In this document: piece by piece, positions 21,488 through 27,488 of the stretch
Numbering within the stretch: position 1 is the stretch's first letter
How the letters are laid out: every line of letters begins with the position of its first letter
Source of the DNA: a virus
Length of the DNA: 27,488 bases
IMG/VR virus record: IMGVR_UViG_3300036652_000361
Location: 1-27,488 of that record
Strand: one strand, 5' to 3'
Translations under genes and position numbers: made by a program
Notes under the pieces: generated by a model
Seen by the model: the letters and a program-made list of their open reading frames with translations, nothing else
Databases searched by the model: none
What the model was told of the DNA's origin: nothing

Positions 21488-22927
21488 TCAGTTCAGCCTC
21501 GCGAAGGGGTCGTATTCTTTGGTTTCGGTCACGATGCCCATGCGCTCGGCAAGGCTTCGCGGTGCCACGGGATAGGCGAACGTGAGGGCCAATGCATCGG
21601 CCAGGTCGGGTGACCGACCCAGGCGTTTCTTGATCGATTCCTTCGGCTCGATCAGGATCTTGTCGCGCTTGAATGCGTACGTTGGCGTCGTGAGCTCCGC
21701 CACGATCAATGGAAGGTTCGGCAGCGACCCGCCTGCTTTCACCCACGCGGCCATCAGGAACCACATCTCGGCGCGCTTGTTCGCGTACTGCGGATCCGAC
21801 GCCTTGCCGGCGAAGTGAATGCCCATGGGACTGCGGCCAAGAACTTGCAGCTGGTCGAGCCAGCCGGCACCGAACCCGCCCGTGTTGTCCACGAACACCG
21901 CATCCGCGCCCCACTCGGTCCACTTCTTCTGCACCGCGCCGGCACCGAACAGGCTGTCGACGTTGCGCATGATCTTGGGCATGAAGGCCGCCACGCCCTG
22001 GCGCGGGAAGATCACGCTCGAGTCGTCGCCCTCGCGCGCCACGTCCACGCCCAGGATGCGCGCCGATGTCTCGTATTCGGTCTCCCGGTGATGGCGTCCC
22101 ATCGCCGCGGTCACGTCCTCGATGCCCAGCAGCGAGCGGAAGCCGCCTGGCGGGAACAGGCCGAGGATGGTGGCCATCACCCATGGGTTCTCGCGCCCAT
22201 GCTCGGCGATCATTTCGCGCGCGTGGTCGATGCTTACCCGCGGCGTGCGCTTGGGGTCGTCCGGGTCGGCGGTGATCGTGATCACCACGCGCCGATCCGA
22301 GCGGTTGGCGCACGACTCGTAGAGCAGTCCATCCGTGCTGGTGGGATTGCCAGCTTGGATGATCGCCGCGTCCTGCGGCATGCCGGTGAATATCTGCTGC
22401 GCCGCCTTGCCTACCGAGACCGGCATATCCCCCGTTTCGTCCAGCAGCACGAACGGAAACTGACTGTGCAGGCCGGACAAGGCGCGGCCGATCGCCTCGG
22501 GGTTGGCATCGTTGGCGAAGGAGCGCGCCGACAGAAACCAGGTCTCCGCATGGTCGGTGGCGTAGATCTTCTCTTTCGTCCAGGTGAATGCCGCCTGCAG
22601 GAACGCCGAGCGACCGCGCCACTTCGCCAGCTCGGCCCACAGGTTGTCTTTCAGGTTGTTGCCGGTGATCGACAGCGCCGCACCCTTGGGGTGCTCACCC
22701 TTGGCCGCGAAACACGCCAGGCGCTGCCAGCCTGCCCAGGCCAGCAGCGCGGACTTGCCCGGCCCGGTGCAGGCTTTCAGGCATAGCTCGCGGCGTGGGT
22801 TGGTCTCCCCGCCGAGCGCTATCAGTGCGTCACGCTGCCACGCATCGGGCTCCACGGCGAAGTTGTCACGCACGAAACTGACCGGATCCACCCGCCACTG
22901 ACGGATGCGATCATAGGCCGCCAGCAT
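21488..22927 (-). CDS. terL: Terminase large subunit (479 aa)
   Basis: 479 residues from MLAAYDRIRQWRVDP, two bases after the small-subunit stop; the longer ORF to 23158 is shadow. ATPase motifs: Walker A CTGPGKS at 53-59 (K58) and Walker B FVLLDE at 159-164 with the catalytic Glu. The nuclease domain carries the usual acidic set: GVDVAREGDD (D295), VFVDNTGG (D347) and SPDLADALAL (D441/D444). This is the Sf6/P22-like packaging motor that cuts and pumps phage DNA into the prohead. All active-site residues appear intact. Confidence 0.94.
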   Translation of the reverse strand: MLAAYDRIRQWRVDPVSFVRDNFAVEPDAWQRDALIALGGETNPRRELCLKACTGPGKSALLAWAGWQRLACFAAKGEHPKGAALSITGNNLKDNLWAELAKWRGRSAFLQAAFTWTKEKIYATDHAETWFLSARSFANDANPEAIGRALSGLHSQFPFVLLDETGDMPVSVGKAAQQIFTGMPQDAAIIQAGNPTSTDGLLYESCANRSDRRVVITITADPDDPKRTPRVSIDHAREMIAEHGRENPWVMATILGLFPPGGFRSLLGIEDVTAAMGRHHRETEYETSARILGVDVAREGDDSSVIFPRQGVAAFMPKIMRNVDSLFGAGAVQKKWTEWGADAVFVDNTGGFGAGWLDQLQVLGRSPMGIHFAGKASDPQYANKRAEMWFLMAAWVKAGGSLPNLPLIVAELTTPTYAFKRDKILIEPKESIKKRLGRSPDLADALALTFAYPVAPRSLAERMGIVTETKEYDPFARLN

Positions 22928-22929
22928 GC

Positions 22930-23364
22930 TCACGCTTTCTCGCCCGCTCCGGTAATCAGCTGCTCGAGCGTCACCTTGCCGAGATGGTTGATCTCCTGCC
23001 GCTCGGCATAGCGCTTGTCCCACTTGGCCAGGAGCTTGAGTCGCGTGTCGATCTGCAGCTTGCGATGGCCGAGCATGTCGCCCACCTGCACCTCTGTCCT
23101 GTCGCCCTTTTCGACGATCACGCGGCCTTCTTGCGGCGTGTTGGCGATCGTCATGCACTGCCAGGCGATGGTATCGGCCCCGACGCGGCGCGCATCCTCG
23201 AACTGCGCATCGATGTCCTTGTCGTCCTCGCGCCAGTGGTTGATCGTGCGCGTGGGCACACCGAACTCACGCGCCAGCACTTCCAGCGGGATGCCATCGT
23301 TCGCCATGCGCTCACACATCGCCGGCACCAGCGCCTCGCGATCATGCTTGCGATGCGCGCTCAC
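22930..23364 (-). CDS. terS: Terminase small subunit (144 aa)
   Basis: 144 residues with a GTG start at 23364 that overlaps the stop of the 56-aa gene (GTGA). The N-terminus holds a helix-turn-helix (LEVLAREFGVPTRTINHWRE), which would recognise the pac site. It continues with the Sf6-type core GADTIAWQCMTIANTPQEG and GDMLGHRKLQIDTRLKLLAK, then a C-terminal helix that should contact the large subunit. It sits directly upstream of terL. Assignment is strong by pattern and context. Confidence 0.88.
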   Translation of the reverse strand: MSAHRKHDREALVPAMCERMANDGIPLEVLAREFGVPTRTINHWREDDKDIDAQFEDARRVGADTIAWQCMTIANTPQEGRVIVEKGDRTEVQVGDMLGHRKLQIDTRLKLLAKWDKRYAERQEINHLGKVTLEQLITGAGEKA

Positions 23365-23531
23365 GGCTTGGGCGGAGCCTGCGTCGAGCCGCCGTCGATC
23401 TTGGCGACGATGCCGCGGAATGCGGTGTCGACCTCGGCGCGCAGCTGGTTGATCTTGGCGCTGTGATGGCCGTGCCAGAACCACAGGCCGACCAGTAGAA
23501 GGACGATAACGATCAGCAGGATCAGGATCAT
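23361..23531 (-). CDS. Small single-pass membrane protein (56 aa)
   Basis: 56 residues: a very hydrophobic N-terminal segment (MILILLIVIVLLLVGLWFWH), then HHSAKINQLRAEVDTAFRGI and a proline end. AAGG lies seven bases before the ATG. The stop overlaps the terminase small subunit start (GTGA), and the gene lies 14 bp after Rz. One transmembrane helix with a short cytoplasmic or periplasmic amphipathic helix is predicted. Likely an accessory lysis protein; no family recognised. Confidence 0.72.
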   Translation of the reverse strand: MILILLIVIVLLLVGLWFWHGHHSAKINQLRAEVDTAFRGIVAKIDGGSTQAPPKP

Positions 23532-23545
23532 GGGGATGCCTTGGG

Positions 23546-24079
23546 TCAGTGGAGAGGGTTGCGCTCGGCGCGTAGCACGGCCTGCAGCGCGTTTATCTTG
23601 GCGTCGAGCTGCTGCTCGCGGGCGTCGGCGTCGTCGCCGGCGCGAACAGCAGCGATTGAATCCGCGACGCGGTCTGCAAGGGCTTGGGTGGCGGCTGCAT
23701 CACGCTCGCGGGAAGCGGCTGCGGCTGCGGACACGCCACCGCGATCGGGCGCGGGGCAGGCGTCGCGCAGCTGCACAGTGCCAGCAGCGACAGCAGCAGG
23801 AAGAGTGTCGGCAATCGATGGATACGCATGGGTCGTGGCCTGCAGGAAGGTGGTGGCGATGCCGGCGAAATCGGCGGCTTGCTGGTGCTCCGCGGCGCGT
23901 GCGGTTTCGCTGGCGTGGACCGTGAGCTTGGCCTCCTGCGCATTGGCCAGATCCCACTTCGCCTGCACGCCGTCCGCACCGACGTTGCGCTCGTGCCAGG
24001 CAAACCCGACCACCGCAAGGATCAGCAGCACGGTCAGCACCGTCGAGGCGATCGCCTTGGCTTCCAGGGACTCGAACAT
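23546..24079 (-). CDS. Rz: Rz-like inner-membrane spanin (177 aa)
   Basis: 177 residues from MFESLEAKAIASTVLTVLLI; one N-terminal transmembrane helix (about 9-28), then a long charged helix rich in A, D, Q and R (DLANAQEAKLTVHASETARA, AAAASRERDAAATQALADRV) reaching into the periplasm. Start at 24079 overlaps the preceding stop by one base (TGATG). Rz1 is encoded in another frame inside it, as in lambda. The pair bridges inner and outer membranes and fuses them in the last lysis step. Length and layout fit i-spanins. Confidence 0.85.
   Translation of the reverse strand: MFESLEAKAIASTVLTVLLILAVVGFAWHERNVGADGVQAKWDLANAQEAKLTVHASETARAAEHQQAADFAGIATTFLQATTHAYPSIADTLPAAVAAGTVQLRDACPAPDRGGVSAAAAASRERDAAATQALADRVADSIAAVRAGDDADAREQQLDAKINALQAVLRAERNPLH
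23593..23829 (-). CDS. Rz1: Rz1-like outer-membrane spanin lipoprotein, embedded in Rz (78 aa)
   Basis: 78 residues in the +1 frame wholly inside Rz, from MRIHRLPTLFLLLSLLALCS. A signal peptide leads to a lipobox-like LCSC, with Cys21 the likely lipidated residue. The mature part is short and proline-rich (CPQPQPLPAS, MQPPPKPLQT), typical of o-spanins. An upstream extension of the frame to 24018 is shadow. Embedded Rz1 genes are well known, so this overlap is expected. Confidence 0.8.
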   Translation of the reverse strand: MRIHRLPTLFLLLSLLALCSCATPAPRPIAVACPQPQPLPASVMQPPPKPLQTASRIQSLLFAPATTPTPASSSSTPR

Positions 24080-24186
24080 CAGTGCGTCCAGGCGATGTAG
24101 GCGATCACGATCGCGGCATAGACCGCCGTCACGAACAGGCAGGCCCACACGATGCCGCGAGCGGCGTCGAAATCGTCGTTCTTCAT
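24079..24186 (-). CDS. 35-aa membrane peptide in the lysis cassette
   Basis: 35 residues: MKNDDFDAARGIVWACLFVT and a hydrophobic run to YIAWTH. The start overlaps the holin-like stop (ATGA) and the stop overlaps the Rz start (TGATG), so it is translationally tied to both. A single transmembrane helix covers most of it. Similar short ORFs often lie between holin and Rz; role unknown. Confidence 0.72.
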   Translation of the reverse strand: MKNDDFDAARGIVWACLFVTAVYAAIVIAYIAWTH

Positions 24187-24434
24187 GGCTTGCGCTCCGT
24201 CAATGCCTTGGCTGCGACCGCGCCGCCCAGTGCAGTAATCACCAGGCCCAGGCCGATGCCGTAGGACTCGTAGGCAAATGGCACCTTGTTCACAACGACG
24301 TTCCAGATGGACAGGAACAGAAAAACGACACCGCCAACCAACGCGAGCAGGCCGCCGACCACGCGGACAACGTCCGGCGTGGTGTTGTCCCGCTCGCTGA
24401 ACAGCTTGAGCAGCGTGACGCGTAGCCAGTTCAT
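24183..24434 (-). CDS. Holin-like small membrane protein (83 aa)
   Basis: 83 residues from MNWLRVTLLKLFSERDNTTP; ATGA overlap with the endolysin. Two hydrophobic segments are clear: VVGGLLALVGGVVFLFLSIW (about 25-44) and GIGLGLVITALGGAVAAKAL (about 57-76), linked by a short loop, with a charged C-terminus. Position between endolysin and Rz and the two-helix topology suggest a holin or a holin-associated membrane protein. The family is not certain. Confidence 0.68.
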   Translation of the reverse strand: MNWLRVTLLKLFSERDNTTPDVVRVVGGLLALVGGVVFLFLSIWNVVVNKVPFAYESYGIGLGLVITALGGAVAAKALTERKP

Positions 24435-24916
24435 GCCAGCGTGCCGCCTGCAGCCACGTAAGCGCCCTGCAGGCTCGCCATGTCTTGCTCGTGCTGGCCG
24501 TAGGGCGATCCCGGCAAGCTGGCCCAAATGTCGTTCACCGCCGCGATGGCCGCCGCCAAGTCACCGACATGGATGTGCCCGAGCGCACCCTGCTCCCGGA
24601 TCTGCTGCAGCGCGATGCGGTCCTGCGACAACGGGCTGAAATCAGGCAGGCCCAGCATGCGGCTGTAGGCGACCCAGTACCGATACAGCAACTGGTACCG
24701 ACCCGCGGCGGTGCTGCGAAGGCGCGGACTGTAGACGTCCGGGTGCGTGGCGTAGCTGTCGAACAGCAGCGGCGCATGGTCGGTGCTGCCCACCAGCACG
24801 TCGTAACCGTTGTCCGAGTGCGCGAGCAGGCCCGGTCCGATCTCGCTCCACGCGATGGCGTCGAGCAGTGCGCAGACGTTCTTGCCGCCGGCTTCCTCGG
24901 GCGTGATGGTGGGCAT
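24431..24916 (-). CDS. Endolysin, glycoside hydrolase family 104 type (161 aa)
   Basis: 161 residues. The GH104 pattern is clear: ALLDAIAWSE with the catalytic Glu (E25), NGYDVLVGS, STAAGRYQLL (68-77), DFSPLSQDRIALQQIR and NDIWASLPGSPYGQ (128-141). These lysozyme-like muramidases cleave cell-wall glycan at lysis. No signal peptide or signal anchor is seen at the N-terminus (MPTITPEEAGG), so export should need a holin. The start overlaps the 76-aa gene stop by one base. Confidence 0.92.
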   Translation of the reverse strand: MPTITPEEAGGKNVCALLDAIAWSEIGPGLLAHSDNGYDVLVGSTDHAPLLFDSYATHPDVYSPRLRSTAAGRYQLLYRYWVAYSRMLGLPDFSPLSQDRIALQQIREQGALGHIHVGDLAAAIAAVNDIWASLPGSPYGQHEQDMASLQGAYVAAGGTLA

Positions 24917-25146
24917 CAGCGGTCAGCCTTCCGCTCGACCTTGTCCTCGATCCGTGTCAGGGCCGCCATGATGTTGTTGTTCTGCCGATCGGCGCGGTCG
25001 CGGTCATCCTTCGCGTTGTCGGCCAATCCCCGAATCTGCACTTCGGTCGTGGTCAGGCGTGAGCTATGGCGCAGCAGCCAGCCGATGACGAGGATCAGGC
25101 CGCTGGCCCCAGCAATGAGCAGTTGGATCCATGCTGATTCGGTCAC
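24916..25146 (-). CDS. Small membrane protein with coiled coil, first gene of the late operon (76 aa)
   Basis: 76 residues with GTG start at 25146; GGAG lies about eight bases before it, and an overlapping ATG in another frame stops at once. One transmembrane helix (IQLLIAGASGLILVIGWLL) is followed by a charged coiled coil (EVQIRGLADNAKDDRDRADR, AALTRIEDKVERK). It is the first gene after the putative late promoter and terminator, directly before the endolysin. A lysis accessory, possibly antiholin-like, role is inferred from position only. Confidence 0.7.
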   Translation of the reverse strand: MTESAWIQLLIAGASGLILVIGWLLRHSSRLTTTEVQIRGLADNAKDDRDRADRQNNNIMAALTRIEDKVERKADR

Positions 25147-25166
25147 ATGGAAATCTCCGGACGTGG

Positions 25167-25198
25167 AAACGAAAAGCCCCGGCTTTTGGCCAGGGCTT
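25167..25198 (-). terminator. Intrinsic terminator, tR'-like position
   Basis: AAGCCCTGGC-CAAAA-GCCGGGGCTT followed by TTCGTTTCC: ten-pair stem with one mismatch (25174-25183 with 25189-25198). It sits between the Q-like gene and the first lysis gene, the place of tR' in lambda. Confidence 0.75.
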
Positions 25199-25251
25199 CG
25201 CGGGTGGGTGACTTTGTGTGTAGCGATTGGAACCGATGTTTTGTAATTACA
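25199..25251 (-). promoter_or_regulatory. Candidate late promoter region with palindrome
   Basis: This AT-rich stretch right after the Q-like gene includes a 10-bp palindrome TGTAATTACA (25242-25251) and TTACAA about 17-18 bases before a CTACACAC element. The boxes are poor sigma-70 matches, so the promoter call rests on position, not on sequence. Confidence 0.3.
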
Positions 25252-25675
25252 CAATCGCCGTGTTGACGTGATCCTCGCCGGTTTCACAAAACGCCAGGTG
25301 CAACCATCCAGCCACATGCACGCGCGCCAGGCGCAGGTGCTGGTAGTAGCGCACGCGGCCCAGGTTCTCCCCGATCGCGCGCAGCGCCTGCAGCTTCGAT
25401 TCGACCGGCTTGCCGGGCGTCAGGTATTCGCAGCGGATGACCTGGGCGGGCGTCCAGCCGTCCTTTTGTCGCTCGAGCGCTTCGATGGCCTCCTGCACCT
25501 CGTCAGCAGCGAGGTTGTCGGACGTATGGCCGAGTCCGGACGGTGGCCGGCCGTGCCACTTCATCATCGACGCGAGCGGCGAATTACCCAGGCCGATGTA
25601 GGTCTCGTATTTGCCGCCACCGTATTCCCTGCCCCATTCGGTCAGTCGGGCCTCGAGCGTGGTCGCGCGGCGCAT
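25247..25675 (-). CDS. Q-like late antiterminator (142 aa)
   Basis: 142 residues from MRRATTLEARLTEWGREYGG; the start overlaps the previous stop (TGATG). The opening 'EARL-x-x-WG-x-EYGGG-x-Y-E', LGHTSDNLAADEVQEAIEAL, QKDGWTPAQVIRCEYL and the ending helix RYYQHLRLARVHVAGWLHLA match a DUF1133/Q-type family placed at the end of early operons. These proteins are thought to modify RNA polymerase at the late promoter so that it reads through terminators. The following terminator and the many internal late terminators fit this role. Family assignment moderate. Confidence 0.68.
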   Translation of the reverse strand: MRRATTLEARLTEWGREYGGGKYETYIGLGNSPLASMMKWHGRPPSGLGHTSDNLAADEVQEAIEALERQKDGWTPAQVIRCEYLTPGKPVESKLQALRAIGENLGRVRYYQHLRLARVHVAGWLHLAFCETGEDHVNTAIV

Positions 25676-25908
25676 CACCAAACCCTCTCGATCGGCGGAT
25701 CGTCCGGCAACGCGGCCCAGCACAGCACCGCGTCACGTCCAAGCCATCGACCCAGCACGCACCAGCCGAGTCGAGGGTGCCACTGCGCGACGCTCTGGCT
25801 GCGGTTGATGCGGTCGATCACCAGGTATCGGCCGCGCGTCGGCGGCTCACCATCGCGCCAGGGCTTGGGCAGCGGGCGAGGATCGGGAACCATGCCGCGG
25901 TTGATCAT
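25675..25908 (-). CDS. DUF551-like small protein (77 aa)
   Basis: 77 residues from MINRGMVPDPRPLPKPWRDG, ATGA overlap with its upstream neighbour. The C-terminal pattern, RGRYLVIDRINRSQSVAQWH followed by VLCWAALPDDPP, resembles the DUF551 ending in which a 'W-x-x-LP-x-PP' motif closes the domain. Function unknown; such proteins are common in phage early regions. No enzyme motif seen. Confidence 0.65.
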   Translation of the reverse strand: MINRGMVPDPRPLPKPWRDGEPPTRGRYLVIDRINRSQSVAQWHPRLGWCVLGRWLGRDAVLCWAALPDDPPIERVW

Positions 25909-26288
25909 CGAACAAGCTCCAGGCAGCCAACACGAGGCCAATAGCGGCGATCGCGTCGAGGAAAGGGCACGGCCACGACGTAGCTCTCATGGTCGCGGTA
26001 GTAGTGGTGGCCGTTGAGCTCGGGGAAGGTGACCGCCGGCGGGTTGTCCGGTGGCGCGCACACCGCCGGATAATCGCCTCGCGCCACGACCTGCACGATC
26101 ACGCCGCTGCGCTCATGTCCCAGTGCCGACGCTTTCCAGCGCACACGATCGCCAACCTGGAAGCGGCCCACGCCGTGATCGAGTGGCAGTTCGCGCGCCT
26201 TGCGCTCGCGCCGGAAGACACGCCGAAACGCACGCTCGTCCTCGGGCGTGAGCGGAAGCTTGGGCAATGCACGTCGTTTCGGCCTCAT
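25905..26288 (-). CDS. Hypothetical SH3-like phage protein (127 aa)
   Basis: 127 residues, ATGA overlaps on both sides. The N-terminal 40 residues are strongly basic (KRRALPKLPL, AFRRVFRRERKARE). A beta-rich part starts at FQVGDRVRWKASALGHERSG and GVIVQVVARGDY, which looks like a small SH3/KOW-type barrel, then YYRDHESYVVAVPFPRR. No known family assigned. Nucleic-acid binding is possible but not shown. Confidence 0.65.
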   Translation of the reverse strand: MRPKRRALPKLPLTPEDERAFRRVFRRERKARELPLDHGVGRFQVGDRVRWKASALGHERSGVIVQVVARGDYPAVCAPPDNPPAVTFPELNGHHYYRDHESYVVAVPFPRRDRRYWPRVGCLELVR

Positions 26289-26740
26289 GCTTCGAACAGA
26301 CTGGCTGCGATCGGTTCGCGCACGATCGGCGATATCGTCACAACGACGCGGGCGCCGTGTTCGTCGGGCTCCATCCGCTCGGCGTCGATCTTGCGCACCC
26401 AGGCATCGTCATCGAACGCCACGTTTTTCAGCGCGTCGAGCAGGACCTTGAGGCAGTTGTCGAGGTCGATGCTGCGCACGGTGTCATCCCAGCCGTCAGG
26501 GTCTTTCGCCGAGCGCTTCGACCAGTCGAGCGGGCGTGCGGGATACAGCTTCACGGTCAGCGCCACACGGCCGGACACGGGGCGGCGACAGCCAGCTCCC
26601 AGCGCGAGCTTGAGCACGTCGCGCTTGTAGGCCTTCGCCTCGTCGCTGACGACGACGATCGCCCTGCTCGCGCCACGCGGGACGAAGCTGCGCCAGTACA
26701 AATTACTCGACACAGGGTATGGAAGAACCATTGAGGTCAT
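26285..26740 (-). CDS. rusA: RusA family Holliday-junction resolvase (151 aa)
   Basis: 151 residues from ATG at 26740 (MTSMVLPYPVSSNLYWRSFV); a TTG two codons earlier is not preferred because the ATG overlaps the HNH stop (ATGA). The RusA motif is plain: RSIDLDNCLKVLLDALKN, with Asp92, Asp94 and Asp111/112 in the metal-binding places. The opening PP-x-SNLYWR and RAIVVVSDEAKAYK also match. RusA cuts four-way DNA junctions during recombination or replication before packaging. Confidence 0.92.
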   Translation of the reverse strand: MTSMVLPYPVSSNLYWRSFVPRGASRAIVVVSDEAKAYKRDVLKLALGAGCRRPVSGRVALTVKLYPARPLDWSKRSAKDPDGWDDTVRSIDLDNCLKVLLDALKNVAFDDDAWVRKIDAERMEPDEHGARVVVTISPIVREPIAASLFEA

Positions 26741-27174
26741 GCCCAAAACGTCCCTTTAAGAACGCACTCAATCGTTCGCCGGCTCACGCCGTATCTCCGC
26801 GCAAGCGCGCATTGCGTGACGACACGAGGCACATACGCAGCCCTGATCGCGTTCGCCTTTGCGTGGCTCAACTTGCGGTTCGATGAACGCTGCGAGTTCG
26901 TTCGGTGTGTCACTGCCTCCAGGTGATCAGGGTTCCTGCACCATCGGTTGCGGCACAGGTGATCAAGTTCCAATCCTTCAGGCACTGGGCCATTCACCGC
27001 TTCCCACGCTGCGACGTGAGCCAGTTTGCGATTGCCACCGTTCCACAAACGAACGTATCCAAGGCGGGTGACTTCCCCAGGTCCACCAATGCACTCCGAT
27101 GAAGCCGGCGGTGGCAGCACCAGGCGCACCGGATTCGCGGCAGGTGCGCGCGCGATGTCGGCCAGTTCGGTCAT
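26737..27174 (-). CDS. HNH endonuclease with C-terminal HTH-like region (145 aa)
   Basis: 145 residues from MTELADIARAPAANPVRLVL, ATGA overlap with its neighbours. The HNH_3 pattern is LGYVRLWNGGNRKLAHVAAW (His53), GLELDHLCRNRWCRNPDHLE (Asp71-His72, Cys74, Cys79, Asn81, His84) and AVTHRTNSQR. The last 45 residues (KANAIRAAYV, CALARRYGVSRRTIECVLKG) form a helix-turn-helix-like unit, as in homing-type HNH proteins. It lies in the early operon before rusA, away from the terminase genes. Target unknown. Confidence 0.88.
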   Translation of the reverse strand: MTELADIARAPAANPVRLVLPPPASSECIGGPGEVTRLGYVRLWNGGNRKLAHVAAWEAVNGPVPEGLELDHLCRNRWCRNPDHLEAVTHRTNSQRSSNRKLSHAKANAIRAAYVPRVVTQCALARRYGVSRRTIECVLKGTFWA

Positions 27175-27446
27175 GCCGCAACCTCGCAATCGCTCTCACG
27201 CACCAGGCTTGTCGGCTCACCGCGCTGGTCCAGCTTGCGCAGTTCGATATCCCAGCACAGACCTCGGTCGGATGCGTCACTGAGCGAAGACGTTTCGTAG
27301 TCGTAGCACTTCACTTCGCGCCTGGTGTTCATCGCGAGCAGCGGGCCGACCTCCAGAATCTCGACAATGCTGCCCTCGTAGCCGTGGCCGTCAATGTCCA
27401 CCGCGATGATCGCCAGTTCGCCGACCTTGAAGCGCAGCCCGTTCAT
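27171..27446 (-). CDS. Hypothetical phage protein (91 aa)
   Basis: 91 residues, MNGLRFKVGELAIIAVDIDG, ATGA overlaps on both sides. A beta-rich start resembling the 'kvGe.a.i' modules of small phage proteins (GSIVEILEVGP) is followed by CYDYETSSLSDASDRGLCWD and LRKLDQRGEP. It could be a small barrel domain. No family recognised; coding is supported by the overlaps and by composition. Confidence 0.68.
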   Translation of the reverse strand: MNGLRFKVGELAIIAVDIDGHGYEGSIVEILEVGPLLAMNTRREVKCYDYETSSLSDASDRGLCWDIELRKLDQRGEPTSLVRESDCEVAA

Positions 27447-27488
27447 GCCGCCTCCAGCTGCTGCAGCTGCGCATACGTCTCGGCCTTC
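27443..27488 (-). CDS. 3' end of an upstream early gene (partial)
   Basis: Only the last 14 codons are inside the window: KAETYAQLQQLEAA then stop, overlapping the next ATG (ATGA). The end is helical and the rest lies beyond the right edge, so no function can be given. Confidence 0.6.
   Translation of the reverse strand, partial: KAETYAQLQQLEAA

Noticed and set aside
22928-23158. N-terminal extension of the large terminase (and comparable extensions at 11956-12354 and 15663-15836)
   Set aside because: Arginine-rich shadow sequence over the upstream gene; internal ATGs next to the upstream stops fit the families better.
1-27488. tRNA genes, CRISPR arrays, insertion sequences
   Set aside because: No cloverleaf-like, repeat-spacer or transposase signatures were noticed on reading both strands.

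Overview
The window is a 27.5-kb piece of a temperate, short-tailed (podovirus) phage or prophage with GC-rich DNA. It was read by eye, without database searches. Every confidently called phage gene is on the minus strand, so the biological order runs from the right end of the window to the left. The head genes (Sf6-like small terminase, large terminase, epsilon15/BPP-1-type portal, Bbp19-like protein, scaffold, Bbp17-like capsid, Bbp16-like cement protein) place it near the epsilon15/BPP-1 lineage. A tyrosine integrase at the left edge shows it is temperate. GC content and codon use suggest a proteobacterial host such as Xanthomonadales/Lysobacterales or Burkholderiales; this is inference.

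Region by region, in transcription order. (1) 27488-25247: end of the early/middle operon, with small hypotheticals, an HNH endonuclease with an HTH-like tail, a RusA Holliday-junction resolvase, a DUF551-like protein and a Q-like protein. Neighbouring genes overlap by 1-4 nt. (2) 25246-25147: a short AT-rich gap with a possible late promoter and an intrinsic terminator, laid out like lambda Q-pR'-tR'. (3) 25146-23361: lysis cassette with a small membrane/coiled-coil protein, a GH104 endolysin, a holin-like protein, a 35-aa membrane peptide, Rz with Rz1 embedded in it, and a 56-aa membrane peptide. (4) 23364-16429: packaging and head genes, interrupted by one small membrane-protein ORF on the opposite (plus) strand at 19065-19226. 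(5) 16363-12379: tail adaptor and two tail proteins. (6) 12386-3100: five ejection (internal virion) proteins, including a muramidase-like and a GGDEF-containing protein. (7) 3036-985: a beta-helix tailspike. (8) 984-721: a repeat-containing gap, then the integrase, which runs off the left end.

Most striking observations. A: the tail protein at 14109-15662 ends in a Hint/intein-like domain (Cys371 to His510-Asn511). It sits exactly where one beta-domain appears to be cut in two, the second half being on the next, ATGA-overlapping gene. B: the 992-aa ejection protein carries a complete GGDEF diguanylate-cyclase signature. C: two out-of-frame ORFs (114 and 60 aa) lie inside the gene for this same protein, and hand-counted third-position GC favours the nested frames. 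The first ends at an intrinsic terminator inside the host gene. D: several intrinsic terminators sit just ahead of late genes, which fits Q-type antitermination. These points rest on motif reading and hand codon counts and need the computations named in each finding.
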